Part shown: positions 30,627 to 42,600 of the stretch, piece after piece
Position numbering within the stretch: position 1 is the first letter of the stretch
Layout of the letters: each line of letters starts with the position of its first letter
From: Gari tellinella
Lineage: Eukaryota; Mollusca; Bivalvia; Cardiida; Psammobiidae
NCBI GenBank assembly: GCA_922989275.2
Contig: OV277867.1
Location: 46,492,484 to 46,556,483 of the forward strand
Direction of reading: 5' to 3'
Length of the DNA: 64,000 nucleotides
Translations under genes and position numbers: made by a program
The notes under the pieces: generated by a model
Told to the model about the DNA's origin: nothing
Databases searched by the model: none
What the model saw: the letters and a program-made list of their open reading frames with translations, nothing else

Positions 30627-33600
30627 GTGAGTATTGCCGGCTCGTTTGTGACTTCTTCCGAATGTGATAAAGTAGTTATGGCAAGAAAGAAACGCACAAT
30701 AAATGGTGTTTTTAAATCAAACTAGCGATCCTGATGCGATTAAATATGAATTCCTGAATACCGACAGCCTTCCTTCAGGGTCGTAACAAAACGTTTCGCG
30801 ACCCGCACGCCTCGATCACTCCCAAATTAAGCTAAGGTCTGTAATTTAAGTTCCAGGGTCGTTTTATTGCCATTAAAATGTTTTTGTATTTGTTTAATGA
30901 ACAAAGTAAATAAACATTTATTTTCTGATAGTTTCTATTTCTGTCGTCACCGAGTAAATACAGACGGAGAAGTATCCCATTATTCAAATCTGCATTTTCC
31001 CGAAAATATTGTCGTTGATTACCAGTGTGCGCGATAACGCTTAGGGGAAATTTGGGTAATCTCAGACAGTTTTCTCGACCTCGTCAACAACGGCGATTGT
31101 CGCAGCGTTTCAGAGTCAGACTATTACAGCCATCATAAATATATAGATACTTACAGAACTATTCCATATGGATACTTACAGAACTATTCCAAATGAACCA
31201 AAACCATGCCCTATAAAACCCGATACGAATCAATATCGTTGTCGGAAATGCAAAAAATAAAGACTACCTCAAGTTGGGCAATCTTGGACAGCAGAAGGCT
31301 AAACTCAGTCATCAGAAATCTAAACTCGATTGGCAGATGGGTAAACTCGGACATTGTCTTTGAACATTATACAGCAACCAATTTTATCTGTAAAAAGTTA
31401 TAAAACCGTCTTATTTGAACTTCTATGAAGTTTAACTCCAAACCTTTACACAAAGAACAAGGATTTCCGTCCCGTCCTGATATTGACACATTATTTGATT
31501 CAATCAAATCACGGAGTAGACATAGATATGTCTACTCCGTGATCAAATAGTGTTTCAACAGGACTGGATACCCTGATAAGACAGCCCATTTAATTGTCTG
31601 ATCAGGGCATGTATACATTGTTTTCAAAAATCGTAATTTGGCATGCCTAAAAAAGATTGATATGGAGGAGATCTAATAACGGTAAGGTAATTAATAAAGT
31701 CGATCTTCTTTTCTTTCTTTTTTAAAAAAAAGGGGATTGGGTGTGGAGCTTAAGTGTAAAAGATCGAGCGCTCATAGATAATTACAGCAACACCGAAATT
31801 TGATCACAATTTCTTTTCTTAATTGTTACTCCGGATATTGATCACACTTCACCCTTTCCCACATAGTTCTAAGCACCTTTTAGCGATTATTTTTCCACTG
31901 AAGAAAATATTTCCAAATTATTCCGGGCAGTCATAAACATGTACCAAACAGAAATATTTCTATATCCTCGAAGATGGAGGCTTTTAAAAGCAGACTGAAT
32001 GTTAGCCAGAATGCATAATCTGCTTTACTTCAAGTTCAACTTGGTTAACCTAAAGACTAGTGTCAAACAGTTTATATCCAGATCAGACGTCACGTTACGC
32101 GGCATCTGATTTGGATCCAAACTTTTTACAAAAGCAGTAAAACCGTAATTATCAGGCAAAGGGTTAAGTCAAGTTATTAAGTGTTCACCTATCTTCAAAA
32201 CTTACAACAGGCTTAACAAGAAAAAAACCAGTCCAAGTTAAGATGTTTAATTTCCATACATGCTGATATTTTGTAACGATTCATTCATATAGTTAATAAC
32301 TTAATACAGTGTCGAGGCATTACTATATAGACGTATCCGAAACTACATGGGTTCGAAGAAGGCACTTTCTGCAGGGTACGTCAGTTCGTCACTCCTGTCA
32401 GTAGTTACCTTCTGGGATAAACTATCACAACTACAATCACAACTATATCGCCCAGTCTGGATATGTTTTTTACACTTGGTCATCCAAGTCCCGGGTGCCA
32501 TGGGGAATAGCATAATCACACCCCTCCCCCCACTGATTTATTTATTAAGCTTTTTTTTTTTAGCTCACCTGGCACGTAGTGGCTATTTTGATTGTGCTGT
32601 GTCAGTCGTCGTTCGTTCGTCGTCAACAATTTCTTCAAACGACTTCTCCTCCTAGACTACTGGATGGATTTTCAACAAACTTGGCAGGAATGATCCTTGT
32701 ATGGTCCTCTTTTAAAGTTGTTCAAACATTTCCGGTCCATTGCATATCTAGGTCACAGGAGCTAAAAATAGATTTTTTCAATGAAAACTTAAAAAATCTT
32801 ATTGTCTGAACCACAGTACCCTGAGCTAAGATATTTGGCACAAAGCATCATCTTTAGGTCCTCTATCAAGATTGTTCAAATTATGTCCCTGGGGTAAAAA
32901 ATGACCCCGCCCCGGGTGTCGTAATTTTACATAGAGTTATATAGTGAAATTTTCAAGCATCTTTGTCTCTGAAACTAATATGGCCAGAACTTTAATATTT
33001 GACATGGTGACAATTCTAGAAGCCTCGAACCAATATTGTAAATATGGTTTTGGTCCGTTGCATATCTAGGTCACAGGAGCTAAAAATAGATTTTTTCCAA
33101 TTAAAACTTAAAAAATCTTCTTGTCCGAAACCACAGTACCCTGAGTTTAGATATTTGGCATAAAGCATCATCTTTAGGTCCTCTATCAAGATTGTTCAAA
33201 TTATGTCCCTGGGGTCAAAAATGACCCGCCCCGGTGGTCTTAATTTTACATAGAGTTATATAGTGAAATCTTCAAACTTGTATTTCTCTGAAACTAATTT
33301 GGCCAGAGCTTTGATATATGGCATAATGACATTTCTTGAAGCCCTTAACCTATATTGATTATATGGTTCCGGTCCGTTGCATATCTAGGTCACAGGAGCT
33401 AAAAATAGATTTTTTTCAATAAAAACTCAAAAAAATCTTCGTCTGAAACCACCGTACCCTGAGCTTAGATATTTGGCACAAAGCATCATCTTTAGGTCCT
33501 CTTTCAATGTTGTTCAAATTATGTCCCTGGGGTCAAAACTGCCAAGGCCCTAGGGGTTGCAGTTTTATATAGAGTTATATAGTGAAATCTTCTTCTGAAA

Positions 33601-36600
33601 CTATTATGGCCAGACCTTTGATATTTAGCATAGTGACACTTTTTGATGTTTTTTTACCAATATTGTTGAAATGGTTCGGGTCTGTTGCATATCTTGGTCA
33701 CGTTAGCTAAAATATTTTTTTTTTTCAATGAAAAGTCTTCCTGTCTGAAACCATCCATGTACAAAATATTTGACAGAACACTTAATTTTCAAGTTCATCA
33801 GCAAGATTTTTGAAATTATGTCTCTGGGGTAAAAAATGTTCTCACCCCAGGGGTCATGTGACCCTTGTGTTGGTTTTTCCAGGTGAGCGATATTTAGGCC
33901 CACATGGGCCTCTTGTTTACTTTCAACGTGTGTTTGAGTTTCTTTTCTTCTTTCAAACAGTTTAACTGATGTGCAGCTCTTTTCTGCTCTAAAATCTCGT
34001 TACTAGTCAGTAACATGTGAAACGAATTAGTTTTTCTTTTTGACCTGTCACTGGAGACATTTTCAAGTTTTACTGATTGTGGAGGAGGAAGAAACATGGA
34101 ATTGATTTCAACATTCCAGTCAGTATCATTGCTGCTGTATGAGGAAGCAGACGTTTGGGTGACAGAAGGCTGGGTAGAGGTCACACAGGTATCGATTAGC
34201 GACATCGGGGACGTGACCACGCTAACAGTATCTCGTCCTAGTGTAGGTCGTACAGGCATGTCGGTCACAGAACAGAGAAGATTTGTGGAAGGCTGGGAAT
34301 TGACCACATCAACAGTAGGACAGTCAGCGTTTAGAGACAAGCTCATTTGATTATCTTCAACAACGCTGACTGTCCCTGCAGTGATCAATTCCAGCAACCA
34401 CTCTGGGTTTGACCCTAAATCAACCATACTCAAGTCATACTGAAATTTTAATGAATGTTTGGTTTTAATTTTTGACAGACAGACATTAATAAGGTGAAAA
34501 GAACAAGTTTAAAGGCTCAATTTTACTTTTCATTAGAGGATCTACATGGGGGTCCTGTTTTAGAAAATGTATTAAACGCATGAAAAAGTGCTTGATATAT
34601 GACATGACCAATGTTCAATACAGTACGTACGTCCAAGTCCATTTTTTTGTTCTGAAATCTTAACTTCAATATATAAATATCATAACGGCATAACGCACCT
34701 GCTAACGTTACGTCGATGACGTTGTTTTTTACGCAATAAAGCAAAAACTGACGTAAAATACACTAGTAACAACGTTGACGTTTAGTACTATGTGCATCGT
34801 GGAGTATGCTCCCATGATATATACATGTATTTAGTATTAACTCTTATGACGACATACGAATATGATAACAATTGCAAATCGTTTTCATCCAATTCAGAGG
34901 ATTAATAATTTGTCTGATCAGGTTCCAAACAGTTTTACACTATCAGTATTGTTTTGCAAAGCCAAAGCTGTTCGGGAAACGAAAAGACGGCAGGTAAAGC
35001 AGACACCATTTTTGCAGCATGTTAATGTTAATCAAATGAACTAATTATGGAACACATACATGTGTATTTTATTATAGTATTTTATTTGTGCATGGTGTAA
35101 TGCTACACATAAACTTAGCCATACATAATGATCTCAACTATGTCTTGCATGTCCTGGTCATTTTCAAGTTTGCACAAATATTTACATATAAGCACAATAC
35201 TGTGAAGTTCTTTGTCCAATTTTGCCAATATGCCTTCTACGGCAAGAATAAAGTTAAAATCATCTAAACGATGCAGCACTTTGACGTAAAGTATGTCCAC
35301 AAGGTCACAATCAAACAGGTACTCTTTTTAATAAATGTTTTTAATTCATTGTTTTATTATGGCATGTCTGTTTTGGAAACTTCTGCCCACTTCTCTCTGG
35401 TTTAGTTGCTTGATAATATTCATCTGAATATAGTAATAAATCTTCATTAGTTCGAATAGAAATAATCAAAGATATTAAATTATTTTCGTTTGTAAAATTG
35501 AACAATTTTAAACTACATTCATTTCCCCCACACATATTAAATAAGATATCATCTAGATATAGATACTCCTTTCATAATTGCTTATATTGTTATGCTTGAC
35601 ATGTTATAGAACTCTAGTATAAATTAATAATAACTAGAGCTAGAATGATTCTATTTGTTTATTACTAATATAAGAATAATTATTAGTAGATATCTAGATC
35701 TAGATATTATCGTTTTAGTTATGCTTATCTTCCAAATTGGCAATTATAATGAGGAGAAACGCGTTTTAGCAGTGCCAAATGGAAGTGACCGAGATTCCCC
35801 TACTTCGATTTTCATGATTGGGTAATCTCGGACACTTTATGTTTTTCTTTAAAGCTAGAATTATTTCAATTATTTGTAACAAATATAATTATATTCATTT
35901 GTATTCTATAATATCTCAAAAATACAAGTGCCAAAGTTTAGAACATTTAAATCGAGGATGTATAAAACATAAACCGGATTGGTGTGCGCACTTTTGAAAG
36001 TCCCGCTCTCCGTATTTTGGTGACATAGGAAAATCCTGGTTCAAAACATCCGAGTAAAACAAGTGCGGGAATTAGACCGGTCTGAAAATAACACCCGGTA
36101 ATGCGTCAAAGGTGTTTTCTCATCGTCTATCTGTATGTAAGCTGTAAAAAACGAAGCTGTCCGAGGTTACCCGTCCGATCGAGATTACCCGAATTTCCCC
36201 TAATTGACAATTCAACTACACCGATAGCGGGCTATGGCGTTTTTTATCGTTAGTTTAAGTTACATAAAATCCTTAATTTTCACCCGATTTTCTCTTATCT
36301 CTGTCTGTCAGTCTCTCACTTCTTCTTTTCTGTCTCCATCTTTCTGTATGAATGTCTGTCTGTCTCTCTCTTTGCGTCTGTCCCTGTGCCTATGTCTCTC
36401 TGGCTGTATTTCTTTCTCTCTCTTTCTCTCTCTTTCTTTTTACAAATAGTCGTTTCAGTAAATTCGTTGTTTTCTAGCCGTCATATTGGCCGATTTTCAA
36501 CGACTCGATAAATCACGGCCAAACCGGGATACTTCTCCGTCTGTATTTACTCTGTGCTGTTGTGTAGGAGCCTCCTTCAACTGAAAAACAGAAGTCTAGG

Positions 36601-39600
36601 GTGAGGAATCATGTTATGGCACAAGTGACTCGGAAACTTCTCATAATTCTATTTATCTGTCTACCTCCTGGTTCTTTGGAACCTGTCTTTGAGGGACTTG
36701 CCAAGTGCGCTGGATCATTCTGACAACATTGACGCTATTTACCATAATAGGCATATACTTTTGAAAAGGTAGTGACTAGGGGTACGTGACCGTACCTCTA
36801 ATATTTAAAATTAGCAGTACGGTCACGTACCCTTAGCAAGCCCTATGAGGGTTGACTAGGGGTACGTGAGTCAAAAACACTATAAAGCAACACTTTATTT
36901 TGTCTGGAGAATACGTTAATATCGATGCAAATGTTAATAATATCTCATTTCTACCTTATATTCTGGCTGATTAACGCAGAAAAGTAAAGAAACTTCATCA
37001 ACAAAAAAACTTACAATCGGTATTTTTTTGACGTCAGCGAAAACTATATCTGAATTTAAAGAACATTCACACATTTTAACCAATATGTATTAGTATCCAA
37101 TACCAGGGCTCCAGATAAGAGGTAGTTTTTTCAACAAATTCAACATTTTCTCACTCTTTTTAGCACCAAATCCTATGGTGTTACTACTCATTAGAATCGT
37201 CTCTTCGAGACGATTCTAATGAGTAGTGACACCATAGGGTTTAATTCAGAAATAAAGATTTTAGTTTTTGAAAAACTACTCTTATCTGGAGCTCTGCAAT
37301 ACCAGCTTTGTTTAGAATAACTGCACTGTTATTGTGATCCATTGTCCTGTTTTTCGGGTTGATATTTGTAACAGCTCTGTCATTAACCAGCAAACTTACA
37401 TGTATCTATACTTGATGAGAGCCGAAGCTTCGCTAGTTTCGAATTCTATATTCTTAGATCTGCCACTTTATAATCAACGCTAATTAGATAGCTACAACGT
37501 CAGTAATTTCGAACAAGCTTATTATATAATTAAATTACATTTGATTCAAATGTATAAGAAAACAAAAACATTGGTCATGGATTTCAGACATCGGGCTTAT
37601 CTGAAGATAATTAACACCATACCATACCCTTTATGCGGAATACCTCTATTCTCATCGCTGCCGTGAAAACAAGTTTGGGTGGAGAATATTTGTCGAAGTT
37701 TATTGTTCGTCTCCATTAGATATCCCCAAAATAAGGCAAACATGACAGATTATTAATATTACTATCATTAAAACGTATCTGCAGGCAAAATAATGTCTTG
37801 TTACATAGTTTAAATGACTCACGTACCCCTAGTCAACCCTCACAGGGCTTGCTAGGGGTACGTGACCATACCGCTCATTTAAAATATTAGAGGTACGGTC
37901 ACATACCCCTAGTCACTACCTTTTGAAAAACGAAAGTAATATTCCTCAAAATTTTCTGCTGTATCTGTTGGCTTTGGAACATAAACACTTAAAGGGAAAT
38001 GGACAGCTCCAGTAAAGTCGGTCTTAAATTGTAGATTTTGTCTACAAAACAACTTATGTCCAAATACCCTTGTTGTTGGGATTCATATAAGAGTAAAAAA
38101 TAGATTTTACACTATCCAGGTGAGCCATCCCTAATTAGATAGGAGGCAGCCATCTTTGCATATTCGCTAGCAGAACCCCTCGGTCTTTATGCTATTTGTG
38201 ACGTCATCTATCACATTGCATGTTGTCGGGTACTTTGGCTGTACCACGGAAGTATACAAGACAGAAACGAAACCTCGCGCTACATCGCATTAATCTCGTG
38301 TGGTGCAAACGAGACTTCGCCAGACTTGGTAAGATAATGTCTATCGGTAGTCAATGTGATAAATGTCTGTATTGAAGCATTTTTCACGGGTATAGATCTG
38401 TATTTCCGTGAATTGATAGGAATGTCTACCAACTCGTTTAAATCCACTAAAATGTCAATAAAAACACTTGAGTCGGTAAATTTCCCACCCAGAAATGGCA
38501 GACAACGAGGCAAAAAGTGAAGATTTTGTCATGTGACACATGATCTCGTAAAATTCAACCGCCGCAAAGGCTCAGACGCTCGCCTATTCAACTTCCCCCG
38601 AGTTGCTATTCCGTCTTGTATACTTCCGTGGCTGTACAGGGTACATACAGCTTAAGTTATTATTTCTCTGTTTAAAAACTGGTTTTCGAAAAATTACTAG
38701 TTAAACTGTTGATAAAAGTACAATTAGACTTAAGGATAGACAGGAAACTTAGCAACCCCCTTTTTACACACACACACAATTCAGGCAATTATGTGCATTA
38801 ACAGTGGCATGGTGCATCATGATTGCAATTAGTCAATCCCTCGTGATAATTGCTGTCCTTACCATCGGAAAAATCCAACTAATCCGATATGTGAAACTAG
38901 AGTTATCAACCAGACCCATAATAAAGCCATAAACCACCTGTCGCGGCACACTTGCTATTTCGCCGGCATGGCACTCACCGCTATAGGAAATATGTGATAA
39001 CAACTGCTTTATTGACTTGTCGAGTGAAAGATTGGAACGTTTGATGTTTTGCTCACTTTGTTAATGACCCATGTCAATATTTCAAGAGTATTCTTTAGAA
39101 GCATTTAGTCGCGAAAGGTAATGTAAAAATATGGTCAGTTTCGAACATTTCAAAGTTTTTTTGTGAATTCAAATGTTATTTTATAAATAAAAAAATAAAA
39201 AAATCTAAATACCAGGAGCTTTCAAAGACCATGGGTAGTATTCGCATTGACACCAACCATACATAAAAATGAATGTTTTATTGGTTTAAACTGATCACGT
39301 TAATCTTATTTTCACAAACAGCCTGTCTTCTTTGTTTTAAACATATACCAATAGGGGATGATGTCACACAGGTAATGAAAATGGCGGCCTCCATGAAAGA
39401 TCGTTATCCAAACTAGAAAATGCTATAAAAGCATTATTTTGAAAGTTTTTTGGGATTTTTTTTTCAATTCTTGCATTTTGAATACATGAACTTTCGTTTA
39501 AAACCAAGTTGTAATCAGCTGTCCATTTTCCTTTAAATAATGTGTTTACAAGATACAGCTGTCAAAGATGACTTTTTGTCTTGAAATTCTATCAAACTTA

Positions 39601-42600
39601 GACACACTCAAATAGTCAATACTCTCATGTATTGTCGATAAGGTTTGACCTGTCGGTTGTTGAATATTCCGTCTTTTTCCGTAAGCTATCTTTATCTTCC
39701 GGAAACAACAAAACAGTGTATTGTAAATAAACCATTCAAGGATGACGCGAATTTGATTATATTATCTGATAAAGATATCTACAGTCGGTAATGGCTCAGT
39801 GGTTATGTGTCTGCGCTACCAATGTAAGGGTTATAGGTTCGATACCCGATAGAGTTAATTTTGTAATATTTCTTAATGTGTTTTTTTTATAACTTTTTTA
39901 TGGTAGACACATACAAACCATGATATTCATGCAATTGTATAAAATAAAGTGCAGTGAACTTGCCTTAGGAAACTTGGATAGAGAAGTGCGTATACAGTGG
40001 AGAAAATGTTTATTCTATCCCGTTTAAATGCAAACGAAATGCAAACGCAAAAAATAAATCATAGAGCATGACAATTTTCGACAATTTTTGCTATTCATGT
40101 TAATCTGAGTGGCAAACAGTTTGGAGCCTGATCAGACGCCGGGTTATCAGGCGTCTGATCTGGCTCCAAACTGTTTGCTATGGAAATAATAGTTTAGCGT
40201 AAACGCGTTTATTGGAAAAGAAAAACGTTTTTTCCACTGTAGCAACATTATGTTATGCAAAGCTCTCTCTGGCAAAAAGCACTCTTTTTTACTTCTGTAT
40301 TTTGTTAAGCAGCAAGTTTTTCTTTTCCCAAACGTTAACTGTTTTATTTTAAGTAAAATATATAATTATCGAAAAAAACAAAAACTGAAGCTGACGTTTA
40401 CAAAACAGTGCCTTGAATCGAACCAACGACCCTAGCACTACGAGTCAATGACACTATCCACTAAGCTATTGCGACAGTGGCGTTAGATCATCGACTGAAG
40501 TATACTACCTAAAGATTTCATTGATCTATAAATAAAGTATATGGAAACTTCCGATGGTGCCAACGAAAGTTGACGGAAAGTGATGACCGACAGGTCAAAC
40601 CTTATGGATAATATCATACAATTGTTTAAAAACAACAATATGGTTAACATCATCATTCTTGTCTACACTTTTCTTAACTATGGGCATATTGTCCACATAT
40701 GCCAATTTGGTAAGGGGAAATTGTCCCATAACTGGAAAAAATATTAAACAGGATGTATTATGATCGTATGTGGCATTGTCTGCCCGTCCCTTTGTTCATA
40801 CAATTAGATAACGCAAACATTTTGTTTTTAGCTCACCTGAGCCAAAGGCTCAAGGTGAGCTATTGTGACTGCTCACCGTCCATCGTACGTCCGTCCGTCT
40901 GTCTGTCCGCGCTAACATTTGGGTTTATGGGACTAGCCTAGGTGACGTAACACAGAACAAAAGAAAACAATAGAGCTGTTCATTCCGTTAGTCCATGTTG
41001 GGTTTATGTGGCTTTTTAGCTCACCTGAGCTAGCTCAGGGTGAGCTTTTGCAATCCTTGAATGTCCGTCGTCAGGTCAAAAATGGCCCCGTCCTGGGGCT
41101 TATCAGTTTTACATAGAGTTATATAGGAAAACCTTTAAAACTCTTCTTCTCTGAAACTATATTGCCTAGACCTTTTATATTTAGCATGTAGCTTTGCCTT
41201 ATGGTTCTCTACAAAAATTGTTCAAATCATGACCCCGAGTCAAAAATGGCTACGCCCCAGGGCTTATCAGTTTTACATAGAGTTATATAGGAAAACCTTT
41301 AAAACTCTTCTTTTCGGAAACTGTGTGGCCTAGACCTTTTATATTTGGCATGTAGCTTTGCCTTACGGTCCTCTAATAAGATTGTTCAAATCATGACCCC
41401 TGTGTCAAAAATGCCCCCGCCCCAGGGCTTATCAGTTTTACATAGACTTGTATAGTAAAACCATTACAAATCCTCTTCTCTGAAACTGTAAGGCCCAGAC
41501 CTTTTATATTTGGCATCTAGCTTTGCCTTATGGTCCTCTACCAAGATTGTTCAAATCATGACCTCAGGGTAAAAAATGGCCCGCCCTGGGCTTATCAGTT
41601 TTACATAGACGTAAACAGGAAACCCTTTAAAAATCTTCTACTCTGAAGCAGTAATCATTGTCAGAATTCAATAATATTTCGAATGAATATTATTTAAAAC
41701 ACCCTTTATTAGGACTTTTTATATAGTTTCCATATTTTTCCTTTTTGCTCAAACAGTAATAATGACAAACGAATTCTGAGTTACTTCTTCATACAACAGT
41801 CCACTTCCATGCAATGAAAAACTTCATTTTGCATTGAGTATTACACAATGGTTCCTCAGGTGAGAGATTTAGGGTTGCATGCGGCTCTTGTTATCATAGT
41901 TTGTAGGATGCTTTGTTTTCCAAAATATTTGGAAGAGCCTGCAAATGCAACATTGCTGTTGTCTTTTGAGTCATCCCCCCTGATTGTTAATATGGTGGTT
42001 AATTTGGAACTTTCTTTTAACCCATTGCATGCTGGGTAATTTTTGGTGGCCATTTTAAAATGTCGTCTGCAGCAGGTATAACTCAAATGTTTTCAAAAAT
42101 TTTAGCAGTTTCTGAAAGAATACTGAACTAGCTGCAAACAGGTTTAATCTCCGATCAGGTCCCACATTGTATCCTGCATAAAATGGGTTAAAACAACAAA
42201 CATTAACATGGACATTCTGTTGTATCTGATTCTAGGAAAAGCAATCGTGTAGATGTGGCAACTGTGCAGCTCATTAACTCGACTGATAATGAGTGTGCTC
42301 TATCAGCAGAGATATCAGCAGTTTCTAAATCCTCAGTACGAAGAACAACCACTGTTATGGCGGAAAATAAAGGTACAGTACAGCCATGAGTTTAGTAAGG
42401 AAATTGACGTCTACCGGTCTGAGATACAGTGGAGAAAACGTTATGCTTCCTTTCAAATGCAAACGTATTGCAATGAAATATAGCAAATGATAACTTTTTA
42501 GCTCACCTGGCACGAAGTGCCAAGGTGAGCTTTTAGTGAGCTGGATGTCCGTCGTCTGTCTGTCCGTCCGTCCACAATTGGTTGTGAACACTCTAGCGGC

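Larger units (their letters stand above)
31044..36200. mobile_element. pogo-like DNA transposon, decayed, TA duplication
   Basis: TIRs GGGGAAATTTGGGTAATCTC and its complement (GAGATTACCCGAATTTCCCC), flanked by TA (31042-31043 and 36201-36202). Joining the flanks restores the type P sequence. Subterminal motifs GGGTAATCTCGGACA and variants occur at 31054, 31276, 31339 and 35820 (plus) and 36158 (minus). A minus-strand transposase-tail fragment lies at 33917-34440. The element also contains a family A MITE and an AGCTCACC repeat. Confidence 0.7.
30952..36552. mobile_element. Type P TIR element, copy 2, split by a pogo-like element
   Basis: A 27-bp perfect inverted repeat (GAGTAAATACAGACGGAGAA plus GTATCCC) lies at both ends. 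Just inside come sequences shared with copy 1 (TTCAAATCTGCATTTTCCCG; GCGATAACGCTTA; CCGATAGCGGGCTAT; GTTTTCTAGCCG). No flanking duplication seen. Its body is interrupted at the TA of GCGATAACGCTTA by 5.16 kb. It starts 326 bp inside NUP210 intron 1. Confidence 0.65.
39638..40605. mobile_element. TIR element holding two convergent tRNA-like units
   Basis: Perfect 20-bp inverted ends ATAAGGTTTGACCTGTCGGT (39638-39657 and 40586-40605). Inside lie a plus-strand tRNA-like unit (39787-39856), a minus-strand one (40411-40483) and a family C hairpin (about 40108-40180). Confidence 0.65.

Noticed and set aside
33894..34433. Host transcription-factor exon
   Set aside because: It lies within TA-flanked inverted repeats and its tail fits pogo-type transposases, so a transposon fragment is more likely, though not proven.
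38280..38513. 77-residue minus-strand gene
   Set aside because: Lies entirely within a 386-bp MITE and shows no domain.
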